A stretch of DNA of 59,269 nt from Byssothecium circinans (GCA_010015675.1 ML976983.1:81544-140812), one strand, 5' to 3'. Positions 35,470 through 48,158 are shown, numbered from the stretch's first letter. The notes: generated by a model not told the origin, from the letters alone. Program-made: numbers and translations.

Positions 35470-37917
35470 ATTATTAGGTAGGCACTATTTAGATACCCTC
35501 TTTAGCTTATTTAGACTTTTTCTATATAATATACTACTAAAACTACTAAAACTATAAAAATCTTACTAAAACTACTACTAAATTTTATACCTAACTTAGC
35601 TACCTACTACTACCCTGCACCTACCTATTTTTGCGCTTAATTAGTGGTGATTTGTATGCAATTTCTATACAAACTAGTGCTAAAGTAGTGCGACGTGTAG
35701 TAGTAGTATAGTAGTACTATATATATATAGTAGTAAAGAGAAAAAAGAAAAGAATTTTTTAAGTAATAAGAGTTAGTTAGCTAGTTAGCGTTTTAGAATA
35801 AGGTAACTCTAGTAGCTAGCTAGCTAGCTACTTTATATATAGTATTACTATACTACTACTATAAATTACATAGATTTAGCGAGAGTTTATATAGAAAGCG
35901 CATATAAATTATAGCTAATTAAGCGTAAAAAATAGTAGTTATGGCATAGTAGTAGGCAGCTAAGTAAAGTATAAATTAGTAGTAGTAGTTTTAGTAGTAA
36001 TTTAGTAGTTAGTTCGTAAGTTAGTATTTTTAGAATAAAGGTAACTCTAGTAACTCTAGCTACTATAAAAACTTTACTTTAGCTTTACTAGAAGCTACTT
36101 CTACCTACTATATAGTAACTAAACGTTAAATAAAGTTAGCAAGAGTTTATATAGAAAATATATATAAATTACAGCTAATTAAGCGCAAAAAATAGTAGTT
36201 GCAGGGTAGTAGTAGGTAGCTAAGTAAGGTATAAATTAGTAGCTAGCTAGCTAGCTAGCTAGTAGAGTTACTTTATTCTAAAACGCTAACTAGCTAACTA
36301 ACTTCTATTATTTAAAAAATCCTTTTCTTTTTACTAAATAACTACTATTACAGTACTAGGTCAAAAGTTCTTTCCCCGCTAAGTGAGAAACACTAAAACG
36401 CCCCCCAACGCCCATCCAAATTGAGGCTATATATAGAGAGAGCAATCGTATACACGTGTAGTATTTGGTGTAGTAGTAGATAAATACTCAATATTTTATC
36501 TAGTAGCCTCTTGCCCACCTATAGGCCCTAATTCAACTAGGCATACTAAGGATAAGCTGCTTGATGAGAGCGCTTAGTATCCTCTGCTATGCCTCCTTCA
36601 AAGCCTCACAGAACTCATCCCAATGCTCTTAGGCTGCTAAGTAGTTGTTAAATTAAAAAAACTTAGTATACATAATCCTTTTAAGCCTCTATTAAAGGTG
36701 CTCAATTAGGTTGAGGTTAGGTAAATAGGGTAGCTACTTAGCAACCTAAATGCCGTGCCTCTCCAAGAAATCCTTTGCTACTCCCGACATATAGATAGGA
36801 GCGTTATCCTGCATAAAAATCTCTTTTAGTTAGTAATAGGGCAATAAGCCCTCCTCTAAAGCCTCTAAATAGCTCTAGGTCGTATATCCTTAGTAGGCGG
36901 CTTATAGGTCCCTTTTTTATAATTACTAATTTACTCCTTTATACACTACTACTTTAGGTAAGCCACACCTTCGCCTACACTATTTACTAAGGAGGATAGC
37001 TCTTAGTATACTTAGTAACTATCTTGTAACTCTATCTCTTATCTAGATATTAAAAGGCCTACTTAGTATTAGCCCTAGAGCCCTTTTAAATAGAGCACTT
37101 ATTTAAGAAGTAAAAGGGGCGGCGTCTCTATAGGTAGTTATGATGCTTTCTATACTACTTAAGCCTTAAAATAGCCGTCGCTTGGTTAATTTTAGGTTGC
37201 TTAGAGTATTAGTAGTTCTGTAATCTAACCTCTCTAATCGCGCGATAGATAGTGGAGCGTAAGGGGCTATTAGTAGAGGGGTCCTATCTTATCTTACTTA
37301 TAAGCGTATTGTACTTGATTTTTGGTGTCTTTCGTATATAGTATTTAATTTGATTGATTTGTCTTTAAGTGAGGTATTTTAGACGGCCAGAGCGAGGCAA
37401 ATCCTTGGTAGTGTAGTGTTATGAAAATTGGTAAAGTATTTAACGTATATAGCGCGTAGTGCGGCTAAACTTATTAGCTAGCTCTCTTATTATACACCTA
37501 GCTTCCTACTTAGCAATGATACGCTCACGCTCTAGAGGAGTAGTATTTGGCCTTTTACGCGCATTTCTAGAGATTTCTGTACTAAACCAACGTAGTTGAG
37601 GCATTATAGTAGTAGGTAGAAGGAATTAACGCGTTCACGCGTTTTAGTGTTTCTTACTTAGCGGAAAGAACTTTTGACGTATTACTATACTACTACTATA
37701 TATTGCATAGATTTAGTAATAGTTTATATAGAAAGCGCATACAAATTACTACTAATTAAGCGCAAAAATAGGTAGGTGTAGGATAGTAGTAGGTAGCTAA
37801 GTAAGGTATAAACTTAGTACTAAATTTTAATAGTTTTAGTAGTTTTAGTAGTATATTATATAGAAAAAGTCTAAATAAGCAAAAAAAGGTATCTAAATAG
37901 TACCCGCCTATTATTAG
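35470..37917. mobile_element. Compound foldback element FB2 containing T2
   Basis: Outer arms are inverted copies: about 35470-35700 on the left against about 37690-37917 on the right, sharing CTATTTAGATACC, TTTAGACTTTTTC and a TTTTTGCGCTTAATTAGT block. Inside, a second inverted pair of roughly 95 bp (about 35735-35830 against 36240-36348) and two further right-type arms (about 35870-36000 and 36135-36245) suggest that more than one foldback copy is nested. No coding sequence apart from T2. Interrupts Copia C2. Confidence 0.7.
36351..37687 (-). mobile_element. Tc1/mariner-type transposon T2
   Basis: 1337 bp, TA at 36349-36350 and 37688-37689. Ends CAGTACTAGGTCAAAAG and inverse of TAGTAATACGTCAAAAG; the inner parts of the TIRs run to AACACTAAAACGC. 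Transposase on the minus strand from ATG 37604: an N-terminal helix-turn-helix region, then the DDE core, with the Asp-Asn-x-Pro-Ile block near 36800 and the Pro-x-x-Leu block near 36715; it ends near 36490. Tc1/mariner enzymes cut and paste at TA. Less mutated than T1 but with stops. Confidence 0.85.
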
Positions 37918-38102
37918 TCTAAAGGTAGCTAGCGTTAAGAATTAAGTAGAAACTAAGAGCTTAAAAGGTTACTATAAAGTTATTATACTAAAGAAGTAGT
38001 AATATTTTAAGGCTATAAAAGACGCGTTAAAGTTCCTATATTTAATTAGGATTAGAGAAGCCTTTAGGTTACTATATATATATAGGCTTTAGAAGTAATA
38101 TA

Positions 38103-39952
38103 ACGTAAAGCACTATCGAACCACGTATAACATCAAACCGCGCAGAATTCCTTGGCAACACTAACTTACTTAACTTCATCATTATTATCGTCCGCATTGC
38201 TATCTAAAAATATATACTGAGTACTAGCCTCTGACTTAGAAGAACCCTCTTTATCTACCTGACATGTTCTCGCGTTATGCCTAGCCTTACCGCAGTTGCC
38301 GTAGTAGTGAATACCTAGTTATCATACTTTACATTTACTCTCTACCCTTGCCCTCTTATGGTTCTAAATAGTTCCTAACAGTTTAGAACTATTCTAGTCT
38401 ACTATAGGACTATACTCTATAGTGCCACCCTTCTAAATACACTTACGCTTACGTGTTTTTTACTTAGTTATTACCTAAAGTTACTATTCAAGCTCTTTAA
38501 TGCGCGACTTTATGAGCGTAGTATTATGCAGCACTAACTTAGTACCTTTAATAAGCTGTGAAAGCCCACCGCGTGCTATTTATAGTAACTAAGTAATAGA
38601 ATCTTGTATAAGCCTTAACTACGAGCTAAATTTGCGTGTATTACTTAGAGTTTTTAATTGCTATGGTGTCTCTAGTAGTGGGGGTCCTAGTAGGGTACGT
38701 ATACGTATATTAAGGTAATTAAGTACTACCTGCGCGTTTAGAGGGACTAGCCCTATTACCTTAAAGGCCTTTTAATAGTTTTAAACTATAAATACGCTTA
38801 AAAACGCGTCTTTAAAGGCTGGTAGGAACGCTTCCTTATTAATGTAAAAGACGTGTTAGCGCGCTAAGTTCTAAATAGTCTTAAAGTACTTACGCTTAAG
38901 TAGTGAGAATAACACCATATTAAGCGGCTAAAGGATGTGTGATAAGTGCGCAGGCATATAAAGCGTAATAATCTTATTATCCTTATAATAATCCTTAAAA
39001 TCTTAATTTAGGTAGCTTTCGTGGCCATCTAAAATTAGTAACTAATAGACGCTAACAGTTCTTACCTTTATATACGCGTTAAAGTGCTTTAACTACGCAA
39101 GACTAAGCTTATTAGTTGTCCATCTATTCTCTAAAACTAAGAGCTTTTAATTACATAATATATTAGCTTACTAATACCACGAAGAGATATAGACGCGTCC
39201 TTTATATATAATAAATAGTAAGGTAAATATACTATTTAAATATATACTCTAGATATCTATTATCTACTCTTTATCACCTAGCTAAATAATAGTAAGCCTT
39301 ACTTACCTCTCTAAGCTAGTAACTACTTTTATAGAGCTAATAATACCTACCTAAAAGCTAGTCTTATTAAAGTTATGTATATTATTATTATATATGCTAT
39401 ACTTAATTTTAGTGTTTTTTATAAGCTTAAACCACGCGCTAACTACCTTAGGATCTTCCTATAGAGCCCTTTAATGGTCCTTTGCATAGTTCTAGATAGT
39501 TTATAACTATTCTAAATGGTTCATGAACTATTCTACTTAGTTTTTACCTACCCTCTTTTTACCCTACTTAGCTAGTAGTTTATTTGCTATATCTAACACT
39601 TTACCCAGCGTAGGCGCGAATCCTCGTGAATTAAGGTTAAGGATGTATTTAATAATTATCTAGTTCTTAGTTAGGGATAGTTTAAATAGTTTAGAACTAT
39701 TTCTACTTAAAAAGGTATTCCTTTAGCGCGTTCATTAAGGACTTGGTCCTTAACGTTAAAGGCTTTAGTAGCGCGTTAGAAGCTTAGAAATTAGCCTCTA
39801 TTATATGTAGTAAGGGTAAGCTGAAGTTTACCTTTATATTAAAGTACTTTAGTATGACGTTATTGTAGCATTTTCGCGTTAAAGATGGTGATGGTATTGC
39901 CAAGGAATTCTGCGCAGTTTAATAGTGTGCGCGGTTTGATAGTGCTTTACGT
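38103..39952 (-). mobile_element. pogo/Fot-type transposon P3
   Basis: 1850 bp, TA at 38101-38102 and 39953-39954. Ends begin ACGTAAAGCACTATC. The iteron core is AACCGCGCA at the left and its inverse at the right, unlike the CCGCCCA core of P6. Transposase minus strand from about 39871 to 38166; this span is not a multiple of three, so at least one frameshift exists besides the stops. Confidence 0.85.
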
Positions 39953-40058
39953 TATTAGGAAAAGCGTTCATAATATTATATTATGAGATTTCTAGATTAA
40001 AATAAGCAGTAATAGCTATAAGTACTTAGAAGATCTAAATAGTAAGAGTTATAGCTTA

Positions 40059-43000
40059 ATATAATCTACTACTAAACTACTTATACTACTAAACTACCTA
40101 TGATTCCTTAGCAATACTAACTCTATCTTTAACGCGAAAACACCTTAATAATAAAAGCCTAAATAACCTTAATATAAAGGTAGACTATAGCTTACCCTTA
40201 GTATATATAATAGAGGCTAATTTAAAAGCTATTAAAGTGCTACTAAGGCCTTTAATATTAAGCTTTACATCCTTACTAAACGTGCTAAAAGAATACTTTT
40301 TTAACTAGACATAGTACTAAACTATTTAAAACTATCTTTAACTAAGTAAGAAATACTTATCTTATACATCCTTAACCTTAATTTATAAGGATTCGCGCCT
40401 ATATTAGGTAAAGTATTAGATATAGCAAATAAACTACTACGTAAGTAGAGTAGTAAGAAAGTAGGTATTAATTAAGTAGGATAGTTTATAAACTATTTAA
40501 AATAGTTATAAATAGCTTAGAACTATTTAAAGGACTATTAGAGGGTATAATAGAAAGATCCTAAGATAGTTAGTACGTAGTTTAAGCTTATATAAGATAC
40601 TAAAGTAAAGTATAACGTATTCTACTATCAAACCGCCTACACCATTAAACTGCTTATGATTCCTTGGCAACACCAACTCCATCTTTAACGCGAAAATGCC
40701 TTAACAACAAAGGTCTAAACGACTGCAACACGAAGGTAGACTATAGCTTGCCCTTAACGCATATAATAGAGGCTAATTTAAAAGCTATTAAAGCGCTGCT
40801 GTAGCCTTTAACGTTAAGCCTCGTATCCTTACTAAACGCGCTAGAGGAATACCTTTTTAACTAGAAATAGTACTAAACTGTTTAAAACTATTCCTAACTA
40901 AGTAAGAGATACTTATTTAATATATCTTTAACTCTAATTCACGAGGATTCGCGCCTACGTTAGGTAAAGTATTAGATATAGCAAATAAACTATTACGCGA
41001 GTAGAGTAGTAAAAACGTAGGTATTAACTAGGTAGTATAGTTTATAAACTATTTAGAATAGTTATAAATAGTTTAAAACTATTTAAAAACTATTAAAGGG
41101 TAAAGTAGGAAGATCCTAAAATAGTTAGTACGTAGTTTAAGCTTATATAAGATACTAAAGTAAAGTATAGCGTACATAATAATAATATATATAACTTTAA
41201 TAAAACTAGCTTTTAGATAGGTGTTATTAGCTCTATAAAAGTAGTTACTAGCTTAGAGAAGTAAGTAAGGCCTATAATAGTTCAGCTAGGTAATAAAGAG
41301 TAGGTAACGGATATCTAAAGTATATATTTAAATAGTACATTTACCTTACTATTTATTATATATAAAAAACGCATTTATATTTTTTTTATAGTACTAGGAA
41401 GCTAATATACTACACAATTAAAAGCTTTTAGTCTTAGAGAATAGATAGACGACTAATAAGCTTAGTCTCGCATAGTTAAAGCACTTTAACGCGCATATAA
41501 AAGTAAAAACTATTAGCATCTATTAGTTACTAATTTTAGATAGCCACGAAAGCTACCTAAATTAAAATTTTAAAGATTATTATTAAAATAATAAAATCTT
41601 TATACTTTATATGTTACTATACTTGTTACACATCCTCTAGCCACTTAATATAGTATTATTCTCGCTGCTTAAGCGTAAGTACTTTAAGATTATTTAGGGC
41701 TTAGCGTAATAGCGCGTTTTTTATATTAATAAGGAAGCGTTCCTACTAGCCTTTAAAGACGCGTTTTTAAGCGTATTTATAGTTTAGAACTATTAAAAGG
41801 CCTTTAAGGTAATAGGGCTAGTCCCTTTAAACGCGTAGGTAGTACTTAATTACCTTAATATGCATATATATACCCTACTAGGACCCCTACTACTAGAGAC
41901 GCTATAGCTATTAAAGACTCTAAGTAATATACGTAAATTTAGCTTTTAGTTAAAGTTTATACGTAATTTTATTACTCAATTACTACGGATAGCGTAAGGT
42001 AGGCTTTCGCAGCTTATTAAAGGTACTAAGTTAGTGCTACATAGTACTACGCTTATAAAGTCGCGCATTAAAGACTTTAAAAAGTAACTTAAGGTAATAA
42101 CTAAGTGTAAAACACGTAAGCGTAAGTATATTTAGAAGGGTAGTACTATAGAGTATAGTCTTATAACAAACTAGAATAGTTTTAAACTATTAGAAATAGT
42201 TTAGAACTATAAAAGAGCGAGGGTGAAGGGTAAGGGCGAGGTGCGATAACTACAATAGCTAAGTATTTAGCGCTGTGGCAACTGCGGTAAGACTAGGCAT
42301 AACGCAAGAACTTATTAAGCTAATAAAGAGGGTTCTTCTAAGTTAAAGGCTAGTACTTAGTATATATTTTTAAATAGCAATACGGACAATAATAATGATG
42401 CAGTTAAGTAAGTTAGTATTACTAAGGAATCGTGAGCGGTTTAATGGTGTGGGCGGTTCAATGGTAGAATACGTTAGCATATATAATAATAATATATATA
42501 ACTTTAATAAGACTAGCTTTTAGATAGGTGTTATTAGCTTTATAAAAGTAGTTACTAGCTTAGAGAAGTAAGCAAGGCCTATAATAGTTTAGCTAAGTAA
42601 TAAAGAGTAAGTAATAGAGATCTAGAGTATATATTTAAATAGTATATTTACCCTACTATTTATTATATATAAAGGACGCGTCTATATCTCTTTATAGTAT
42701 TAAGAAGCTAATATACTATGTAATTAGAAGCTCTTAGTCTTAGAGAATAGATAAACAAATAATAAGCTTAGTTTTATATAGTTAAAGTACTTTAATATGT
42801 ATATAAAAGCAAGAACTATTAGTATCTATTAGTTACTAATTTTAGATAGCTATAAAAGCTATCTAAATTAAAGTTTTAAAGATTATTATTAAGATAATAA
42901 GATCTTTACGCTTTATATACTACTATACTTATTATATATCCTTTAGCTACTTAATATAGTGTTATTCTTAAGTTACTACTTAAGTATAAGTACTCTAAGA

Positions 43001-43776
43001 TTATTTAAAACTTAGTATACTAATATATTTTCTATATTAATAAGGAAGTATTCTTACTAGCCTTTAAAGACGCGTTTAAAAGCGTATTTATAGTTTAGAA
43101 CTATTAAAAGGCCTTTAAGGTATTAGAGCTAGTTCCTCTAAACATATAAGTAGTACTTAATTACCTTAATATATATATATATACTCTATTAAGGCCCCTA
43201 CTACTAGAGACGCTATAGCTATTAAGGACTCTAAGTAATATACGTAAATTTAGCTCTTAATTAAAGTTTATATATAATTCTATTACTTAATTACTATAGA
43301 TAGTATAGGGCAGGCTTTTATAGCTTATTAAAGGCGCTAAGTTAGTGCTATATAGTAGCGCGTGAATAAAGGCGCATATTAAAGAGCTTAAATAGCAACT
43401 TATAGTAGTAACTAAGTATAAAACATATAAATATAAGTATCTTTAGAAGGGTAGCACTATAGAGTTTAGTTCTATAGTAGACTAGGTTAGTTCTAAACTA
43501 TTAGGAATAGTTTAGAACTATAAAAGGGTAAAGGTAGAGAGTAAGTATAAGGTATAATAACTAGGTATTTGCTACTATAGTAATTATAGTAAGGCTAGGC
43601 ATAATGCAGGAAGATATTAAGTAAATAAAGAGGGTTCTTTTAAGTTAAAAGCCAGTACTTAGTTTATTATATTAAGTAGTAATATAGATAATAATAATAA
43701 TAAAGTTAAGTAAGTCAGTATTACTAAGAAATTATAGGTAGTTTAGTAGTATAAGCAGTTTAGTAGTAAATTATAT
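40059..43776 (+). mobile_element. pogo/Fot-type transposon P4, interrupted by P5
   Basis: Outer ends ATATAATCTACTACTAAAC and inverse, flanked by TA. Without P5 and one TA it is 1856 bp. Plus orientation. Its transposase is very degraded. P5 entered at a TA about 555 bp from the left end; the same site is uninterrupted in P5 itself near 41168. Confidence 0.82.
40615..42474 (+). mobile_element. pogo/Fot-type transposon P5, inserted in P4
   Basis: 1860 bp with TA at 40613-40614 and 42475-42476; ends ACGTATTCTACTATC and inverse. The transposase frame from ATG 40696 to TAA 42409-42411 is 572 codons long with no net frameshift, matching P2. It shows Ala-Val-Ala-Phe-Asn-Val (psq-like helix-turn-helix), Leu-Leu-Ile-Leu-Asp-Ser-His (second catalytic block) and a C-terminal Cys-Gly-Asn-Cys-Gly-Lys-x-x-His knuckle. 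Stops occur at Gln/Trp/Arg-compatible codons. Confidence 0.87.
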
Positions 43777-44421
43777 TAGGTATTATTAGCTATAGTCTAA
43801 AGATTACCTCTTATATAAATATATGCTTTAAACTTAATTAACTAGTTACTATTAAACTTATATGTAAATACTTATATAAGTAGAAGGATCTAGTTCTAAG
43901 TAGAGTTAATATTACTAAGAAAGATCTCTTAAAAGGTTTCTTTATATATAATAGTATTAATTTTAGCTTAATAAGCTACTATAAAACTAGAGTAAAGATA
44001 GATAAGTAATTTAGTAACCTTAGACTAATAGTATAGTAAAGGTAGAAGTTAGGATTTCTATATTCTCTCTTTTTAGGTAAGAGAAGTAGAAATAAGTATA
44101 GTCTAGTAAGCTATAAGTGCTTCTAGTATATAAGTATAAGTTTAGTAATTAAGTATATTCTCTACTTATAGGTGCTTATTAGTCGTATACTTATGCTTCT
44201 ATTAATTAAAGAGCTAAATTATGTTTAAGGATATAGCTAGAGTATTATAGAATAGTAGAAAACTATTCTATAATAGAGTAAAACTATTAAGTTTAGATAA
44301 AGGGCCTATAAACTCTAAAGTTAGATAAGAATTAGAATTAAGTTAACTAGAAGTATAGGACGTAGCTAAAGCTAGGATTAATTTAGTTAAGAGAATAGTA
44401 ATAGACTAGGTATTAGTTATA

Positions 44422-46272
44422 ACGTAAAGCACCACCAAACCGCCCACACCACCGAACCGCCCATGATTCCTTAGCAACACCAACTCACTCAACTTCATCG
44501 CCATTATCGTCCGCATCACTACTTGACATGATAAACTGAGTACTAGCCTCCGACTTAGAAGAACCCTCTTCATCTGCTTGATACGTTCTCGCGTTATGCC
44601 CAGCCTTACCGCAGTTGCCGCAGTAGCGAACACCTAGTTGTCGCACTTCGCGTTTACCCTCCACCCTCGCCCTCTTACGGTTCTGAACAGTTCCTAATGG
44701 TTCAGAACTAACCTGGTCTGCTGTAGGACCATACTCCATAGTGCCGCCCTTCTAAAGATACTTACGCTTGCGTGTTTTTTACTTAGTTACTACTGTAAGT
44801 TGCTGTTTAAGCTCTTTAATGCGCGCCTTCATCAGCGCGCTACCATGCAGCATTAACTCAGCGCCTTTAATGAGCTGCGAAAGCCCACCCTAAGCCGTCC
44901 GTAGTGACCGAGTAATAGAATCACGTACTAGCTTTAACTATGAGCTAAATTCGCGTGTATTACTTAGTGTTCTTAATTGCCACGGCGTCTCTAGTGGTGG
45001 GGGTCCTAGCGGGGTGCGTATACGCACATTAAGGCGATTAAGCACCACCTACGCGTTCAGAGGGACTAGCCCTGTTGCCTCAAATGCCTTTCAACAGTTC
45101 TGAACCGTAAATACGCTTAAAAACGCGTCTTTAAAGGCTGGTAGGAACGCTTCCTTATTAACGTGAAAGACGTGTTAGCGCGCTAAGTTCTAAATAGTCT
45201 TAGAGTACTTGCGCTTAAGCGGCGAGAATAACACCACATCAAGCGGCTGAAGGATGTGTGATGAGTGCGCAGGCATATAAAGCGTAATAATCTTGTTATC
45301 CTTATAATAATCCTTGAAATCCTAATTTAGGTAGCTTTCGTGGCTATCTAAAATTAGCAACTAATAGACGCTAATAGTTCTCGCCTTTATATACTCGTCA
45401 AAGTGCTTTAACCACGCGAGACTAAGCTCATTGGTTGTCCATCCATTCTCTAAGACTGAGAGCTTCTAATTACGTGGTATATTGGCTTCCTAGTACCATG
45501 AAGAGATATAGACGCGTCCTTTATATATGATAAATAGTAGGGTGAATGTACCATTTAAATATATACTCTAGATATCTGTCACCTACTCCTTATCGCCTGG
45601 CTGAACTGTTGTAGGCCTTTCTCACTTCTCTAAGCTAGTAACTACTTTCATAGAGCTAATAACACCCATCTAAAAGCCAGTCTCGTTAAAGTTATGTATA
45701 TTATTATTATGTACGCCGTACTTTGCTTTAGTATCCTATATAAGCTTAAACCACGCGCTAACTACCTTAGGATCTTCCTGCAGTGCCCTCTAACAGTCCT
45801 TTAAATAGTTCTAAACTGTTCATAACTATTCTAAATAGTTCACGAACTATTCTGCCTAGTTAATACCTACTTTCTTACTACCCCGCTCGCGTAGTAGTTT
45901 ATTCGCTATATCTAACACTTCGTCCAACGTAGGCGCGAATCCTCGTGAATTAAGGTTAAGGATGTATAGGATAAGTGTTTCCTGCTTAGTCAAGGACAGT
46001 TTTGAACAGTTTAGTACCGTTTCTGGTTGAAATGGTATTCCTTTGGCGCGTTCAGTAAGGACGCGAGGCTTGACGTTAAAGGCCTCAGCAGCGCTTCAAT
46101 AACTTTGGAATTGGCCTCTATTGTATGCGCTAAGGGCAAGCTGTAGTCTGCCTTCGTGTTAGAGTCGTTTAGACCTTTGTTATTAAGGCATTTTCATGTT
46201 AAAGATGGAGTTGGTGTTGCCAAGGAATCATGGGCGGTTTAGTAGTGTGGGCGGTTTGGTGGTGCTTTACGT
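44422..46272 (-). mobile_element. pogo/Fot-type transposon P6, least mutated copy
   Basis: 1851 bp, TA at 44420-44421 and 46273-46274. Ends ACGTAAAGCACCACC with two iterons of core AACCGCCCA on each side. GC content is visibly higher than in its neighbours, and CpG-rich codons survive, so it is probably the most recent pogo arrival or the least RIP-affected. Confidence 0.92.
44485..46191 (-). pseudogene. pogo/Fot-type transposase of P6
   Basis: From ATG 46191 to TGA 44485-44487, 569 codons in one frame. In order: psq-like DNA-binding N-terminus, CENP-B-like region, DDE core (Asn-Phe-Asn-Glu-Thr-Gly-Phe, where the first residue of the usual Asp-Glu-Thr-Gly-Phe is Asn; Leu-Leu-Ile-Leu-Asp-Ser-His; Ser-Ser-His-Ile-Leu-Gln-Pro-Leu-Asp), then Gly-Leu-Val-Pro-Leu and a C-terminal knuckle Cys-Gly-Asn-Cys-Gly-Lys-Ala-Gly-His whose last Cys is Tyr. 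The last 84 codons are open. Several stops and the catalytic Asp to Asn change make it inactive. Family: DDE_1, cut-and-paste into TA. Confidence 0.88.
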
Positions 46273-46274
46273 TA

Positions 46275-46706
46275 TATATAATGTTTATTAAAAGAAAAAA
46301 AGTAAGAATATCTAGCTAGATAAAATATTTAATTATATTTTTCTAATTTTAGGAATCTCTACCCTCTCTACGCTAATTCTCTAATAGGTCTAGGCTGCAC
46401 GCTATAATAACTTAATAGCTACTAGCTAATATAGTAATAAGTAAGTCCTAAAAGTTATATAGTATATAACTAACGTTTAGCTATTAATCTAGAGTATAAG
46501 GTAGGTTTTACCTAAGATTTGTTCCTTTCTTAATAACTACTAGATTACGTAAGCTATAGCTATATAAATTTCATAGCTATTAGTTTATATATATATCTAT
46601 CTAGGTTTAAAATTTGAAAAGAAAATATTAAGGATTAGCTTTGTTATTAAGATAATACTATTTGATATTCCTTGCCAAGCATTTCTGCGCGCTTCGATGG
46701 TGTGCG
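46275..46706. mobile_element. MITE-like fragment M3
   Basis: Inverted relative to M1: it matches M1's left half including the ACCTAAGATT, AAAATATTAAG and CCTTGCCAAGC blocks. The end carries partial iterons with a CGCGC core (near 46687-46706). P6 borders it on the left; on the right it stops where Copia C3 begins, which suggests that C3 inserted into its terminal iterons. Confidence 0.65.
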
Positions 46707-46820
46707 CGTATTAAATATGCATATGTATATATATATATACTATAGCTATATTCGCAATAAGCTTAATAAAGGCTTTTTATCAGATTGTTGGTATTCCACT
46801 GTCTTAGTATTTTGAGTAAA

Positions 46821-47541
46821 NNNNNNNNNNNNNNNNNNNNNNNNNNNNNNNNNNNNNNNNNNNNNNNNNNNNNNNNNNNNNNNNNNNNNNNNNNNNNNNN
46901 NNNNNNNNNNNNNNNNNNNNNNNNNNNNNNNNNNNNNNNNNNNNNNNNNNNNNNNNNNNNNNNNNNNNNNNNNNNNNNNNNNNNNNNNNNNNNNNNNNNN
47001 NNNNNNNNNNNNNNNNNNNNNNNNNNNNNNNNNNNNNNNNNNNNNNNNNNNNNNNNNNNNNNNNNNNNNNNNNNNNNNNNNNNNNNNNNNNNNNNNNNNN
47101 NNNNNNNNNNNNNNNNNNNNNNNNNNNNNNNNNNNNNNNNNNNNNNNNNNNNNNNNNNNNNNNNNNNNNNNNNNNNNNNNNNNNNNNNNNNNNNNNNNNN
47201 NNNNNNNNNNNNNNNNNNNNNNNNNNNNNNNNNNNNNNNNNNNNNNNNNNNNNNNNNNNNNNNNNNNNNNNNNNNNNNNNNNNNNNNNNNNNNNNNNNNN
47301 NNNNNNNNNNNNNNNNNNNNNNNNNNNNNNNNNNNNNNNNNNNNNNNNNNNNNNNNNNNNNNNNNNNNNNNNNNNNNNNNNNNNNNNNNNNNNNNNNNNN
47401 NNNNNNNNNNNNNNNNNNNNNNNNNNNNNNNNNNNNNNNNNNNNNNNNNNNNNNNNNNNNNNNNNNNNNNNNNNNNNNNNNNNNNNNNNNNNNNNNNNNN
47501 NNNNNNNNNNNNNNNNNNNNNNNNNNNNNNNNNNNNNNNNN
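46821..47541. other. Assembly gap (721 N)
   Basis: Unknown bases within the presumed 5' LTR of Copia C3. No content can be inferred. Confidence 1.
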
Positions 47542-48137
47542 AATCAGACAATTTAACTACAACCTTTTCTTACTATATTACCTTTACTCATTATCACCTT
47601 TTTACAGGTTATGAGCCTGGAGCTCTAACCTTCTGATATATTTGCCTTTATTATTTTTGATAGCTGGCCTCTCTATTTTATATCAGATTTTTTCACCTAC
47701 CTACCAAAATACACCGATTTTTCAACCGATTTTTCGAATATCTATCTACCTACCTATATTGATCGATTTACCTACCTACCTCAAATAAATAAGCTTCTTA
47801 TCACTAGCTAGCTAGTAGATATAGCTCTTAAACGAATAAAAGAAACCTAGAGGTGGCCACAATTTAGAAAGTACTATTTTTAAATAGTTTTTCTATCTTA
47901 TTTGCTTTAAGCAATCCTTCCTTATTTCTATATTTATTCTGTTTTAGTACTATTTTAGTATTATTCTAGAATAGAGAGGATAGAGTTTATGTGCTTTTAG
48001 ACTTTAGATTACTACTATTGACTATCATTGCTTTAGTAGGTAGTTTAACTAAAGTTGACTTTTATTGCAACTATTAGGCCTACAAATCTGCGATATAGGT
48101 GTCTATTAGTATAAACCAACCTTACCCTTATATTACA
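47542..48137 (+). repeat. 3' part of Copia C3 5' LTR / leader
   Basis: No gene seen. The sequence retains CpA dinucleotides and contains ACCTACCTACC repeats and a GCTAGCTAG run, a composition unlike the TpA-saturated surroundings. It ends ATTACA at about 48137, 21 bp before the gag ATG. I infer LTR plus leader; the LTR length cannot be measured because of the gap. Confidence 0.55.
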
Positions 48138-48158
48138 CGCAAATAAATATAAGAAAAA

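Larger units (their letters stand above)
34430..44419 (-). pseudogene. Copia C2 polyprotein remnant, minus strand, split by insertions
   Basis: Read from right to left: 44419-43779 carries the start of Copia RT (Val-Phe-x-Tyr-Lys-Phe, then Lys-Phe-Lys-Ala and Arg-Gly-Asn-Leu). 40056-39955 continues with Leu-Glu-Ile-Ser and Asn-Ala-Phe. 38100-37918 holds more RT. 35469-34430 holds Ile-Thr-Asn-Leu, the Ile-Arg-Tyr-Ala block, and the RNase H Thr-Lys-Ala-Lys-Leu-Ile block. Between these lie P4 with P5, P3, and FB2 with T2. The pieces join in order across each insertion, which supports one original element. Stops are dense. Exact ends are not defined. Confidence 0.65.

Noticed and set aside
46763..47636. 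Open frames on both strands across 46763-47636, and on the minus strand across 15352-15996
   Set aside because: They span runs of N and have no sequence support.
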